DNA of 64,000 bases from Azospirillum brasilense (GCF_022023855.1 NZ_CP059450.1:744001-808000), one strand, 5' to 3'; shown: positions 52,269 to 61,505, numbered from the stretch's first letter. The notes: generated from the letters alone by a model not told the origin. Translations and numbers: made by a program.

Positions 52269-52913
52269 TCAGAAAGCCATGGTGCCCCCCGGCTCGCGAA
52301 GGCGCAGATTGCTCTGGACGTGACGGACGCCGGAGATGGCGTCGGCCAGATCCTCGGCGCGGCGCTTCGCCATGCGGTCGTCCACCGTGCCGTCCAACGT
52401 GACCTCGCCAGCCGACACGGACACCGTGATGTCGGAGGCATCGAGATAGGGGTCGTCGGTCAGCCGGTCGTTCAGATCGTCGCGGATTCGCTCGTCCGAC
52501 CGGGTGTAGCCCCGTGGGCCGCGGCCGCGGAACTGGGCGCGCCGCTCGTCCTCCTCGCGGCGGCGCTCGGCGTCGTCGTTGCCGAACCAGGAGGCGACCT
52601 CGTCACCGGCCTGCTCCCAGAAGTTGCGCTCCCGCGCCATGCCGACGGGCTCGTCGCGATAGCGCTCACCCCGCACCCGGTCATCCCACCCGCGGTCGTC
52701 GCGATGCCATCCGCGCTCGGCGTGGCCCCAGTCGCTGCCCCAGCGGCGGCTGGGATCGCGTCCGCCGGAACCGCCGCTTTCGTAATCACTCCGGGGATAA
52801 CCGCCTGCGCCGTAGGCGCTGCGCCCAAATTCGTTGCGGTCGCGGACGTCGCGGCGGTCGTCCTCGTCCACGTTGCGGGCCTCGTCCTTCCACCGGTTCT
52901 CGTACTGAGTCAT
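52269..52913 (-). CDS. BON-domain protein with charged low-complexity N-terminus
   Basis: A 214-residue protein. Residues about 1-130 are an Arg/Asp/Gly/Trp-rich disordered region with repeated RWGSDW, RGWHRDD and RGWDD blocks. Residues about 145-207 form one BON domain (DITVSVSAGEVTLDGTVDDR). There is no signal peptide, unlike the lipoprotein at 6939. Such proteins are common in soil alphaproteobacteria and often stress-induced; the role is unknown. Confidence 0.8.
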   Translation of the reverse strand: MTQYENRWKDEARNVDEDDRRDVRDRNEFGRSAYGAGGYPRSDYESGGSGGRDPSRRWGSDWGHAERGWHRDDRGWDDRVRGERYRDEPVGMARERNFWEQAGDEVASWFGNDDAERRREEDERRAQFRGRGPRGYTRSDERIRDDLNDRLTDDPYLDASDITVSVSAGEVTLDGTVDDRMAKRRAEDLADAISGVRHVQSNLRLREPGGTMAF

Positions 52914-53027
52914 CGTGCCAGACTCCCGTTCGCCGTTGACCGCCGCCCATCCGGACGGCCCTTTTGCAACAGGACGGCGCCGGGCTGCGTTCCCCTTTCG
53001 GCGCATCGCCAGAGTGTCCGCACAATC

Positions 53028-53043
53028 TGGCACGCGGATTGCT
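53028..53043 (+). promoter_or_regulatory. Consensus sigma-54 promoter without an associated gene
   Basis: TGGCACGCGGATTGCT matches TGGCACG-N4-TTGC with correct GG-N10-GC spacing. The predicted start is near 53054. No protein gene follows on this strand before an intrinsic terminator at 53074. Confidence 0.6.
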
Positions 53044-53053
53044 GCGCTGCACA

Positions 53054-53108
53054 CAGTCATCCACGCAGCCTTGGCCCCGGTCCCCCTTCGGACCGGGGCT
53101 TCTTTTTT
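53054..53108 (+). ncRNA. Putative tiny RNA between a sigma-54 promoter and a terminator
   Basis: Predicted only from a consensus sigma-54 promoter and a strong terminator (53074-53108). The transcript would be about 55 bases and mostly terminator hairpin. No homologue is recognised. Confidence 0.3.
53074..53108 (+). terminator. Strong rho-independent terminator (plus strand)
   Basis: Perfect 10-base stem GCCCCGGTCC (53074-53083) and GGACCGGGGC (53090-53099), followed by TTCTTTTTT. The T-run is on the plus strand, although the neighbouring genes are on the minus strand. Confidence 0.85.
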
Positions 53109-53120
53109 CCGGGAGGGCAG

Positions 53121-53597
53121 TTAAGCCGCGCTGACCCAGTGGCGGATCGGGCTGCGCGACAAGGCGGAGTTGCTGTAGGCCGCCCGGTGCGTGATCTCCG
53201 CCCCCACCCAATCGGGAAGCGGAACGACTTGGTCGGGATGGGACAGTTCGACCTCGGCGATCACCAGACCGGCGTTCTCGCCGCCGAACACGTCGACTTC
53301 CCAGCAGAGACCATGGTGATGGATGAGGTGGCGGGTCTTCTCGATCAGGCCGCCACGGCAACTGTGACGCAGCAGACCCAGGGCGAGGTCGAGGGGGAGT
53401 TGGTGTTCGACCTCCTCGCGACACAGGCCGCGACGGGGGCCTTTGACGGTCAGCGTGGCGTCCGGCCCGGCCACCCGGACCCGCACCGTGCGGCCATCGT
53501 CAGAAGGCAGATAGCCCTGGACGATGGACAGGCCGTTTCGGCACAGGGGACGGATGTCCCTCCGCACCAGAAAGCGCCGTTCGATCTCAACCGCCAT
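53121..53597 (-). CDS. CYTH-domain protein
   Basis: A 158-residue protein starting MAVEIERRFLVRRD, the ExExK-type opening of the CYTH (adenylate cyclase/thiamine triphosphatase) superfamily. IVQGYLPSDDGRTVRVRVAG and ATLTVKGPRRGLCREEVE follow. It probably hydrolyses inorganic triphosphate or a related organic phosphate. ATG 53597 has AGGCGG upstream; the frame is open to 53660. Confidence 0.87.
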   Translation of the reverse strand: MAVEIERRFLVRRDIRPLCRNGLSIVQGYLPSDDGRTVRVRVAGPDATLTVKGPRRGLCREEVEHQLPLDLALGLLRHSCRGGLIEKTRHLIHHHGLCWEVDVFGGENAGLVIAEVELSHPDQVVPLPDWVGAEITHRAAYSNSALSRSPIRHWVSAA

Positions 53598-53796
53598 GAT
53601 ATCCGCCTTTCGGCATATCGGACACCGCTGAGGATAATCGTCCGCCACGCTGCGGTGCAATCATGCCTCATACGCATGAAGTCCATCTCTGCGTTGCGGT
53701 ATTACCATTTGGACACATCATCGAACAAGCGCCCACGGCGCGGTTCCCGACGCTCCGTGGTGGGAGCGGCCACCCGTTCTGGGGTAGCATGCCGCC

Positions 53797-54033
53797 ATGG
53801 CACAAGACTTCGCACCCTGGTTGATCCTGTTCGCCCTTTACGGCGCGCCCCTCCTCCACGTGATGCTGTCACGGCGCGGCGGCCCGTGGCGTCCCCCGCC
53901 CGGCACGCGCTGCCCCTTCGGCCCGCGGGCCGGCTGGGTGGTGATGGTTCTGATTTTGGGGCCGATCGGCTGGCTGATGTTCGTCATGCGCAACGGGCGC
54001 CGTTCCCGTCCCGGCCGCAGCCCCGGAGCGTGA
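53797..54033 (+). CDS. Small two-helix membrane protein
   Basis: A 78-residue protein with two hydrophobic helices (about 7-25 and 46-66), separated and followed by basic Arg/Gly/Pro-rich stretches (SRRGGPWRPPPGTRCPFGP). No family is assigned. It is predicted to sit in the inner membrane with positive loops in the cytoplasm. Confidence 0.6.
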   Translation: MAQDFAPWLILFALYGAPLLHVMLSRRGGPWRPPPGTRCPFGPRAGWVVMVLILGPIGWLMFVMRNGRRSRPGRSPGA

Positions 54034-54099
54034 CGCCCAGAAGCCGGTGGCGGAACGGGAACGGCGCCCGCGCGTCGGGTTGCCCGGACGGTTTACCCG

Positions 54100-54258
54100 T
54101 CAGATGCGGCCCATCAGCAGCAGCACGATCAGGACCAGCAGCAGCACGCCGAGGATACCGCTCGGGCCATAGCCCCAACCGCGGCTGTGCGGCCAGGCCG
54201 GAACCGCGCCGATTAGAACGAGAATCAAAATGATGAGCAGAATGGTGCCGATGCTCAT
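54100..54258 (-). CDS. DUF3309-like small membrane protein (52 residues)
   Basis: A short gene below common length cut-offs. ATG 54258 has GGGAGG upstream and the stop is at 54100-54102. It begins MSIGTILLIILILVLIGAVP, continues AWPHSRGWGYGPSGILG, and ends in a second hydrophobic helix. This is the DUF3309 pattern: two helices joined by a WPHS-GYGPSG turn. The function of the family is not known. Confidence 0.85.
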   Translation of the reverse strand: MSIGTILLIILILVLIGAVPAWPHSRGWGYGPSGILGVLLLVLIVLLLMGRI

Positions 54259-54421
54259 GACGTCCTCCCAAATGTGGAGCTTTCGCTGAGAAGAACGCGA
54301 GCTTGGCCGGCTGGTTCCTGCCCCTCTCCTGTTCTTTGGCGCCCGTCATCTCCATCCGGGGAAGCAACGCCCTACCCTTCCGGCTTTTCTACGAAGTTCA
54401 CGTCCACTGACTTTCCCCGGC

Positions 54422-56083
54422 TCACAAAGGCGGTCCGACGCGGCGACTCGGGCGTTCCCACACCTTCGCCAGCAGCGCCAGCTTGCTCCGCCCCGGCAAC
54501 CGTTCGTCCGACAGCGCTTCCAGGAAGTCGGCCAGACGCTTGGAGCGCATCACGCTGAAGGCGATCAGACCGACCGTCGCCAGCAGGACGAACAAAAAGA
54601 ACAGAACACGCGTCGGCAGTGGGTCGTCGGCCATGGCGAGCAGATTCATGCCGAGGAAGCCGGTGACCAGCGTGCCGATGGTGCTGACCACCGTGACCAC
54701 GGTCAGCCGCAGCACCGTGTTGGCCTGCCGCCGCAGCCCGTCGCTATCCAAATAGTCCGACATGTCCTGAACCTCGTCCCGCACCTCGGCGTAGAGGCGG
54801 TCGGTGCCGAGATGCCCGGCCCACAGGCGGAACAGGTCGCGCAGCGGCCCCTGGATCGACAGCTCGTGGAACCAGTAGCGGTGGGTGAAGCGCAGGAAGA
54901 TCTCGAACACCTGCCGGATGTCGCGCTTGAACCGCTTCACCGACTCCACGGTGCCGATGTCGAGCTGGCTGACCGCCAGCACCAGCCGGTCGGACAGCAT
55001 CACCAGCGCCGCCCGGTGGAAATGCACGACCAGCCCCAGCAGGAAATACTGGTGCCGGAACTGGCCGAGCAGCCCGGTTTCCGCGTCGGTGAAGAAGGCG
55101 TCACCCTCCGGCCCTACCATGACCAGCGAATGGCCACAGCACAGGATGCGGCTGCGCGTCCAGGCGCCGGGCGCCCGCGGGTCCCAGTAGCGGTCGTAGC
55201 AGTAGCGCTGTTCGAACCCCTCCAGGAAGGCGGGGGCAAAGGGCATCACCTCGCTGGGTCCCGGCCCGGGCGATGTGGCGAAGCCCAGCCGCACCCAATC
55301 CGCCCGTTCCAGCCGTTCCGGCTCGTCCAGCGACAGATAGGCCATGGCCGGCATCCGCTGATATTCGAGCTGGCGGTAGCGAAGCAGCCCGGTCTCCTCC
55401 GAATGGTGGTGGACCAGGGGACGCAGAAGGAACAACCAGTGGGCGGCGATGCGCGGCGCCCGGTGGCGGCACACGAAGGACAGGTAATCGGCCTTCCGCT
55501 CATAGTCGGAGACGGCGAGCACGGCGCCGTCGGCGCCGATCCATTCGACGCGGTGCGGGCACTGCGCCGCGCTGCCGTCCGGCTCCCAGGCGGGCGGATA
55601 GGTGCGGCCCAGCCGGAACAGCGTGTCCTGCACGCGGTCCAGCGGAATGTCCTCGCCGAACAGCTCGACGACGAGGATCGCCACATCGACGTCGTGGAAG
55701 AAATGCAGATCGACATGGGCGATGGCGAAGCGCAGCGGCGCCTGCCCCCGCCGCAGGGTGACCATCAGCGCCGCCACGTCGCGCCGCCGGAAGGCGCGGA
55801 TCGGAGAACCTCCATAGCCGGGCCGATGGTCGCGCGATTCCCCCTCGCCATAGAGGAAGCGCTGCACATAGGGCAGGAAGGACACGAACTCGCTGTAATG
55901 ACGCTCACTGAATTCGCCGGGGTCCTGAGTGAACTCGTCCGCCACCTCCTGCCAGGGACAGTCCGGCCCACCGAGCCACTCCCAATGGTTCTGGACTTGC
56001 GCGCCCGCCTTCAGCGGCATCAACTGCACCGGCCACAGCAGGATTTCGCGAAACCGGCGCACGCGGATCGGGCTCTCGTCCAT
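54422..56083 (-). CDS. CorA-family-like membrane protein with large N-terminal domain
   Basis: A 553-residue protein. The last 120 residues carry two transmembrane helices with TGFLGMNLLAMADD, containing the GMN signature of CorA magnesium channels. The long N-terminal domain (about 1-420) has motifs such as AIAHVDLHFFHDVDVAILVV and is larger than in CorA. The start at 56083 has GGAGGGG upstream. It is probably a divalent cation transporter, or a CorA-like protein with an added sensory domain. Confidence 0.82.
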   Translation of the reverse strand: MDESPIRVRRFREILLWPVQLMPLKAGAQVQNHWEWLGGPDCPWQEVADEFTQDPGEFSERHYSEFVSFLPYVQRFLYGEGESRDHRPGYGGSPIRAFRRRDVAALMVTLRRGQAPLRFAIAHVDLHFFHDVDVAILVVELFGEDIPLDRVQDTLFRLGRTYPPAWEPDGSAAQCPHRVEWIGADGAVLAVSDYERKADYLSFVCRHRAPRIAAHWLFLLRPLVHHHSEETGLLRYRQLEYQRMPAMAYLSLDEPERLERADWVRLGFATSPGPGPSEVMPFAPAFLEGFEQRYCYDRYWDPRAPGAWTRSRILCCGHSLVMVGPEGDAFFTDAETGLLGQFRHQYFLLGLVVHFHRAALVMLSDRLVLAVSQLDIGTVESVKRFKRDIRQVFEIFLRFTHRYWFHELSIQGPLRDLFRLWAGHLGTDRLYAEVRDEVQDMSDYLDSDGLRRQANTVLRLTVVTVVSTIGTLVTGFLGMNLLAMADDPLPTRVLFFLFVLLATVGLIAFSVMRSKRLADFLEALSDERLPGRSKLALLAKVWERPSRRVGPPL

Positions 56084-56272
56084 GGCGCCCCTCCCCCTTG
56101 TCCTTCTTTTCCCACATCCTAGCAGAGTCCGGACCGGCGAAAACGCCGCACCAAGGTGGGGTTGCCGGGCATTCGCACCATCCCATCGAACCGGACCATT
56201 AACCAGGACGAAAGCCCGGCCCTGGTAGCGTCCCCCGTTCAGATCATGCGCCGGAGGAGGATTCATTTGCCG

Positions 56273-56962
56273 ATGACGCGCCGGATCGGGCTGTTCCTGT
56301 TGATGGCCGGGCTGGGAACGGCCACGTCCGCCCTGGCCGTGGAGGCCCCTGTCTCCAACACTGTCTCCGACACCGTCTGCGCCGGCGAGGGTGCCGGGCG
56401 GCGCTGCACCGTGTCCGCCGTCCAGCCCTTCCCCGACAACCGCGGCGGCCTCGGCGAACTGAGCATCAGCGCGGTGCGCGACGCGACCTGCACCTCCCTC
56501 TACATCGTGTTCGACGAGCCCATCGCGCTCGCCCGCCCGGTCACCCTGGCGGTGGACGGCGCCCCGCCGCAGCGTTTCTACACACCGCAGCAGCTTTCCG
56601 ACCTCGCCGATGCGCTCGATGAAGCAGGCCCGACCGACACGGCACCGGAAGAGGGGCCGCCCGAATTCACCCGCTTTCTAAGTCAGGTGGCCGAGGGCGC
56701 CATCGCCGACGAGGACGCCGGTACGGAAATGCTGAGGCGCTTCGCCGCCATTAAGGAACCGCGGCGCATCGGACTGACCTGCGGCCCGATGGAGCGCCTG
56801 ATGCCGCTGATCCGCTCGGACCGCCCGCTGCGGCTGGAGTTCCAAAAGCAGGCCGGCGGTGCGACGCAGGTCTATCACTGGCCGCGGCTCGACCGGCGGA
56901 CCGTGGAGTTCCGGCTGGGCGGGCTGCTGGAGGCCCTGGACCGGGCCATGCCCGGCTCCTGA
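56273..56962 (+). CDS. Secreted hypothetical protein
   Basis: A 229-residue protein with an N-terminal signal peptide (MTRRIGLFLLMAGLGTATSA, cleavage near AVEA). The mature part has no recognised domain: two Cys around AGEGAGRRC, a beta-rich VTLAVDGAPPQRFYTPQQL stretch, and a C-terminal helix. GGAGGAGG actually fits a TTG at 56267 six bases earlier in frame, and an ATG at 56246 is also open. Confidence 0.65.
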   Translation: MTRRIGLFLLMAGLGTATSALAVEAPVSNTVSDTVCAGEGAGRRCTVSAVQPFPDNRGGLGELSISAVRDATCTSLYIVFDEPIALARPVTLAVDGAPPQRFYTPQQLSDLADALDEAGPTDTAPEEGPPEFTRFLSQVAEGAIADEDAGTEMLRRFAAIKEPRRIGLTCGPMERLMPLIRSDRPLRLEFQKQAGGATQVYHWPRLDRRTVEFRLGGLLEALDRAMPGS

Positions 56963-57161
56963 CGGCCCCGCCAAGGAAAGCCGTCCGGGGTACCCATTCC
57001 AGCCGCTTGACCGCACCCACTCTTTGCCGTCCGACTCGCCCCATGAGGATGAATTCGGTGAAGGCGGCCCGGGCAAGCGGCTGTCCGACTTGAGAGAGCG
57101 CGCCGTCATCCCCATCCTGTCAAGGCAGGACCCACCCATCGAAGACGGAGGAGAGCGGAGC

Positions 57162-57926
57162 GTGTTCGGCTTTGCGCGCAAACTGTGGTCGGACCCGGAA
57201 CCCGTCGCGAGCCATGTGCCGCGGGGCGTGCGCGTCTACGCGGTGGGCGACATCCACGGACGCCTGGATCTGCTGGACCAGTTGCTGGCGCAGATCGACC
57301 GCGACGCGGCGAGCGGCGCCGACCTCGTCAAGTATCTGGTCTTCCTCGGCGATTATGTGGACCGCGGTCCGGATTCCGCGATGGTCATCGAACGGCTGTG
57401 CCGGGAGCCCCTGCCCGGCTTCGGCGCCATCCACCTGCGCGGCAACCACGAAGCCGCGATGATGGACTTCATCGAGAAGCCGGAGGCCGGGCCGGACTGG
57501 CTGGAGTATGGCGGGCGGGCGACGCTGACCAGCTACGGCGTTCCGGCCCCCGTCGAGGACGCCCCGCCGGAGCATGTGGACGAAGCCCGCCAGCGCTTCG
57601 CCGCCGCCCTGCCGCCCCATCACCGTGCCTTCCTGGCCGGGCTGCGCTCCAGCGTCGCCATCGGCGACTATCTGTTCGTCCACGCCGGCATCCGCCCCGG
57701 CCTGCCGCTGCACCGCCAGCGGGATGAGGACCTGCTGTGGATCCGGCGGGAGTTCCTGACCTCCCACCTCGACCATGGCAAGCTCGTCGTGCACGGCCAC
57801 ACCATCGTCGAGCAGCCGGACATCCGCTCCAACCGCATCGGCATCGATACCGGGGCCTACGCTTCCAACCGGCTGACCGCGCTGGTCCTGGAGGGTGGGG
57901 AGCGCCGCTTCCTTTGCACCATCTGA
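57162..57926 (+). CDS. Metallophosphatase (PPP-type serine/threonine phosphatase)
   Basis: A 254-residue calcineurin-like phosphatase with all metal motifs: GDIHGRLDLLD, GDYVDRGPDS, LRGNHEAAM, FVHAGIRP and VVHGHTIVE. It resembles bacterial PrpA/PrpB and Ap4A-hydrolase-like enzymes. A GTG at 57162 with GGAG upstream gives the start. It is convergent with the LysR gene, seven bases apart. Confidence 0.9.
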   Translation: MFGFARKLWSDPEPVASHVPRGVRVYAVGDIHGRLDLLDQLLAQIDRDAASGADLVKYLVFLGDYVDRGPDSAMVIERLCREPLPGFGAIHLRGNHEAAMMDFIEKPEAGPDWLEYGGRATLTSYGVPAPVEDAPPEHVDEARQRFAAALPPHHRAFLAGLRSSVAIGDYLFVHAGIRPGLPLHRQRDEDLLWIRREFLTSHLDHGKLVVHGHTIVEQPDIRSNRIGIDTGAYASNRLTALVLEGGERRFLCTI

Positions 57927-57933
57927 TGACGCC

Positions 57934-58842
57934 TCACGGCACGGCGGCCTGACGGCGCCAGTCCTTGAGGAAGTCGAGAAAGGCGCGCAGCGACGCCGGG
58001 GGCTGGCGGCGCGAAGGGTAATAGAGGAAGGGGCCGGGAAAGCTCTGGCTCCAGTCCTCCAGCACGGCGACGAGACGGCCGGCGGCGATGTGTTCGCGCA
58101 CATAATCGTCGAAGGTCATCAGGAACCCCAGCCCATCGAGCGCCGCCCGCAACTGGATGCCGGTGTGCCCGGCGTGGAAGGGGCCGCCGGGCTGGATGCG
58201 CACAATGCGGCCGTCCTTCTCGAATTCCCAGGGCGGGTGGGCGCCGCTGGCGTAGACGGTGGAAACGCTCGGCTTGCCCAGCAGGTCCTCGGGCCGCTCC
58301 GGCACCCCGAAACGGTCGAGCACGGACGGCGCTGCGCACAGCACGAAGCGCTGCGGCGGGCCGAGCGGCACCGCGATCATGTCCTGCGCCAGATGTTCCT
58401 CGTAGCGCACGCCCGCATCGTAGCCCTGCGCCACGATGTCGATCAGGGCGATGTCCACGGTGATTTCCAGCTCCACATCCGGAAAGCGGGTCAAGAAAGG
58501 CGTGACCATCGGGGCCAGCACAAGATCCACCGCCGGGGCCGGCGCGTTGATGCGCAGCCGCCCCGCCGGACGCCCCTGGCGTTCCCGCAGGTCGGACAGA
58601 GCGCCAGCCACCTCGCCCAGCGCGGGTTCCAGACGGCGGAGAAGCTGCTCCCCGGCCTCGGTCGGGGCGACGCTGCGGGTCGTGCGGTTCAGCAGGCGGA
58701 CGCCGAGATGCTCCTCCAGCTCCCGCATCCGCTGGCTGAGGCTGGAGACGGACACGCGCTGCTCCAGCGCCGCGCGGCGGAAGCTGCGGTAGCGGGCGAC
58801 GGCGGCGAAGGCTTGCAGGTCGCGCAGGTCGGTGTCGTCCAT
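57934..58842 (-). CDS. LysR-family transcriptional regulator
   Basis: A 302-residue regulator. The winged-helix DNA-binding domain spans about 1-60 (LQAFAAVARYRSFRRAALEQ, with SVSSLSQRMRELEEHLG). The effector domain runs from about 90 onward. It is divergent from an aldo-keto reductase with a GAACA-N3-TGTTC inverted repeat between them, the usual layout for a regulator of the neighbouring gene. Confidence 0.92.
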   Translation of the reverse strand: MDDTDLRDLQAFAAVARYRSFRRAALEQRVSVSSLSQRMRELEEHLGVRLLNRTTRSVAPTEAGEQLLRRLEPALGEVAGALSDLRERQGRPAGRLRINAPAPAVDLVLAPMVTPFLTRFPDVELEITVDIALIDIVAQGYDAGVRYEEHLAQDMIAVPLGPPQRFVLCAAPSVLDRFGVPERPEDLLGKPSVSTVYASGAHPPWEFEKDGRIVRIQPGGPFHAGHTGIQLRAALDGLGFLMTFDDYVREHIAAGRLVAVLEDWSQSFPGPFLYYPSRRQPPASLRAFLDFLKDWRRQAAVP

Positions 58843-58869
58843 TTCCGGGTTCCGATTGTTCGATGTCGT

Positions 58870-58882
58870 GAACAGCCTGTTC
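58870..58882. promoter_or_regulatory. Inverted repeat in the LysR/AKR divergent region
   Basis: GAACAGCCTGTTC is a perfect 5-base-arm inverted repeat 28 bases upstream of the LysR start. It is a candidate operator. Confidence 0.45.
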
Positions 58883-58978
58883 TGGATTGTCCATCTTATC
58901 GGATCAATGGCACCGGATCATCATCCAGGGCAAGGCGGCGCTGAGACGGCGCCGCGACGGACGGAGAGGATCAGGAAC

Positions 58979-59980
58979 ATGGAACAGCGCACGCTCGGGG
59001 CCGCGGGCCCCGTCAGCTCGGTCATCGGCCTCGGCTGCATGGGCATGTCGGACTTCTACGGTCCGGCCGACCAGGAGGAGAGCATCGCTACGATCCACGC
59101 GGCGCTCGACGCCGGGCTCACGCTGCTCGACACCGGCGACTTCTACGGCATGGGGCACAATGAACTGCTCATCCGCGATGGCCTGCGCGGACGCGACCGC
59201 GACGGGCTGCTGATCAGCGTGAAGTTCGGCGCCCTGCGTGACCCGCAGATGGGCTGGAACGGCTACGACTCCCGCCCGGCGGCGGTGAAGAACTTCCTGA
59301 CCTACTCGCTGCGCCGGCTGGGGGTAGACCACATCGACATCTACCGCCCGGCCCGGCTCGACCCGAGCGTCCCCATCGAGGACACGGTGGGCGCCATGGC
59401 CGACATGGTGAAGGCCGGCTACATCCGCCACATCGGCCTGTCGGAGGTCGGCCCGGAAACCATCCGCCGCGCCGCCGCGGTGCACCCGATCAGCGACCTG
59501 CAGATTGAATATTCGCTGATCTCCCGCGGGATCGAGGAGGCCATTCTGCCCACCTGTCGGGAGCTTGGTATCGGCGTCACCGCCTACGGCGTGCTGTCGC
59601 GCGGCCTGATCAGCGGCCATTGGAGCAAGGACCGTGCGGGCCAGGATTTCCGCAGCCGAAGCCCGCGCTTCCAGGGCGAGAATCTGGACCGGAACCTGGC
59701 GCTGGTGGAGCGACTGCGGGACATCGCCCAGCGCATCGGCGGATCGGTCGCCCAGGTCGCCATCGCCTGGGTGGCGGCTCAAGGCCACGACATCGTCCCG
59801 CTGGTCGGCGCCCGCCGCCGCGACCGTCTGGCCGAGGCGCTGGGCGCCTTGGACCTCACCCTGTCGGCGGAGGATCTGGCGCAGCTGGCCGAAGCCCTGC
59901 CACCCGGCGCCGCCGCGGGCGAGCGCTACCCGGCGGCGCAGCTCGTCCATATGGACAGCGAGACGTATAGGCAGCGCTGA
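58979..59980 (+). CDS. Aldo/keto reductase
   Basis: A 333-residue TIM-barrel oxidoreductase of the AKR13/14-like group. The catalytic Asp and Tyr lie in LLDTGDFYGMGHNE and the Lys in ISVKFGA. The position of the fourth tetrad residue reads IDIYRPARLDP, where many AKRs have YYQHRVDP, so His is replaced by Ala. The C-terminal VGARRRDRLAEALGAL binds NADP. The start at 58979 follows AGGA. Confidence 0.9.
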   Translation: MEQRTLGAAGPVSSVIGLGCMGMSDFYGPADQEESIATIHAALDAGLTLLDTGDFYGMGHNELLIRDGLRGRDRDGLLISVKFGALRDPQMGWNGYDSRPAAVKNFLTYSLRRLGVDHIDIYRPARLDPSVPIEDTVGAMADMVKAGYIRHIGLSEVGPETIRRAAAVHPISDLQIEYSLISRGIEEAILPTCRELGIGVTAYGVLSRGLISGHWSKDRAGQDFRSRSPRFQGENLDRNLALVERLRDIAQRIGGSVAQVAIAWVAAQGHDIVPLVGARRRDRLAEALGALDLTLSAEDLAQLAEALPPGAAAGERYPAAQLVHMDSETYRQR

Positions 59981-59983
59981 CCC

Positions 59984-60083
59984 GCCCCCACCCCGGCCCT
60001 CCCCCGCTTCGCAGGGGAGGGAGAAGCAAGTCCTCTCACCTGCGTCAGCGGGGGAAGGTCAGGGAGGGGGCACCGTTGCCCAC
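59984..60083. repeat. Palindromic intergenic repeat, copy 2
   Basis: The hairpin CCCTCCCC (59997-60004) with GGGGAGGG (60014-60021) is followed by GGAAGGTCAGGGAGGGGGC. This matches the flank of copy 1 at 48.9 kb. Both copies lie in short gaps between genes. Confidence 0.65.
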
Positions 60084-60086
60084 GCC

Positions 60087-61505
60087 TTACCCCTCGACCT
60101 GCACCACGCGCAGGTTGTTGGTGGTCCCCGCCTTGGCGAACGGAATGCCGGCCACCACGACCATCTGGTCGTTGGGCTTGGCGAAGCCCTCCTCCTTGGC
60201 GAAGCCCAGCGCCCGCTCGACCATCTCCTCATAGGTATGGATGTCGGCGGACAGGACGCTGTGCGCGCCCCAGAGCAGGGACAGACGGCGCGACACCGCG
60301 GCGTGCGGCGTGATCGCCAGGATCGGCACCGCCGGGCGGCGCCGGGCGATGCGCGCCGCCGTGGTGCCGCTGGAGGTGTAGGCGACGATGGTCGATGCGT
60401 GGATCACTTCGGCCAGATCGGCGGCGGCGGCGGCCACCGCGTGGGGCGCGGTCTGCTCCTCGCCGGGGTCGGACGCGTCGATGATCGAGCGGTAGAGCTT
60501 GTGCTGCTCCGTGCTGCGGATGATGCGGTCCATCATCTCCACGGCCTCCACCGGGAAGGCGCCGCTGGCCGATTCCGCCGACAGCATCACCGCGTCGGCG
60601 CCGTCATAGATGGCGGTCGCCACGTCGGACGCCTCAGCCCGCGTCGGGGTCGGCGCGTTGACCATGGAATCCAGCATCTGAGTCGCCACGATCACCGGCT
60701 TGACGGCGAGGCGGCAGGCGCGCACCAGCTCTTTCTGGCGGCCCGGCACCTCCTCGTGCGGGATCTCGACGCCCAGATCGCCGCGGGCGACCATGACCGA
60801 GTCCGACAGGCGGATGATGTCGTCGATGCGGTCGAGCGCCGCCGGCTTCTCGATCTTCGACATCAGCCCGGCGCGGTCGCCGATCAGCCCGCGAGCCTCC
60901 AGCAGGTCCGCCGGCTTCTGCACAAAGGACATCGCCACCCAGTCGACGCCCAGTTCCAGCCCGAAGGCGAGGTCGACGCGGTCCTTGGCGGTCAGGGGCG
61001 ACAGTTCCAGCACGGTGTCGGGCAGGTTGACGCCCTTGCGGTTGGAGATGGTCCCTCCAATGACCACTTTGGCGTCGATGTAGTCGTCGCCCAGCCCGGT
61101 CACGGCAACGCGCACGCGCCCATCGTCGATCAGCAGATTGTGGCCCGGCATCACCGCGGCGAAGATTTCCGGATGGGGCAGCGGGATCGCGGTCTTGTCG
61201 CCATCGGCGCCGGACAGGACGAAGCGGATCGATTCGCCGGCGGCGACGGTGATCTTGCCGTCACGGATGGTGCCGACGCGGATCTTCGGTCCCTGCAGGT
61301 CCTGAAGAATGCCGATGGGACGGCCCATCTCGGCCTCCAGGGCGCGGATGGCGGCGTGGACCTTTGCGTGGTCCTCGTGCGTCCCATGGCTGAAATTCAG
61401 GCGGAAGGTATCGACGCCGGCCAGGAACAGCCGCTTCAGCATCTCGGGGGTGTTGCTGGCGGGACCGACCGTGGCAACGATCTTCGCGCGGCGGTGACGA
61501 CGCAT
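60087..61505 (-). CDS. pyk: Pyruvate kinase
   Basis: A 472-residue glycolytic enzyme converting PEP and ADP to pyruvate and ATP. Conserved blocks are present: RLNFSHGTHEDH, ILQDLQGPKIRVG, SKIEKPAALD (active-site Lys), VMVARGDLGVEIPHEEV and ATQMLDSM. A C-terminal domain follows (TSSGTTAARIARRRP). The length is normal. Upstream there is a long stretch without clear genes. Confidence 0.97.
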   Translation of the reverse strand: MRRHRRAKIVATVGPASNTPEMLKRLFLAGVDTFRLNFSHGTHEDHAKVHAAIRALEAEMGRPIGILQDLQGPKIRVGTIRDGKITVAAGESIRFVLSGADGDKTAIPLPHPEIFAAVMPGHNLLIDDGRVRVAVTGLGDDYIDAKVVIGGTISNRKGVNLPDTVLELSPLTAKDRVDLAFGLELGVDWVAMSFVQKPADLLEARGLIGDRAGLMSKIEKPAALDRIDDIIRLSDSVMVARGDLGVEIPHEEVPGRQKELVRACRLAVKPVIVATQMLDSMVNAPTPTRAEASDVATAIYDGADAVMLSAESASGAFPVEAVEMMDRIIRSTEQHKLYRSIIDASDPGEEQTAPHAVAAAAADLAEVIHASTIVAYTSSGTTAARIARRRPAVPILAITPHAAVSRRLSLLWGAHSVLSADIHTYEEMVERALGFAKEEGFAKPNDQMVVVAGIPFAKAGTTNNLRVVQVEG

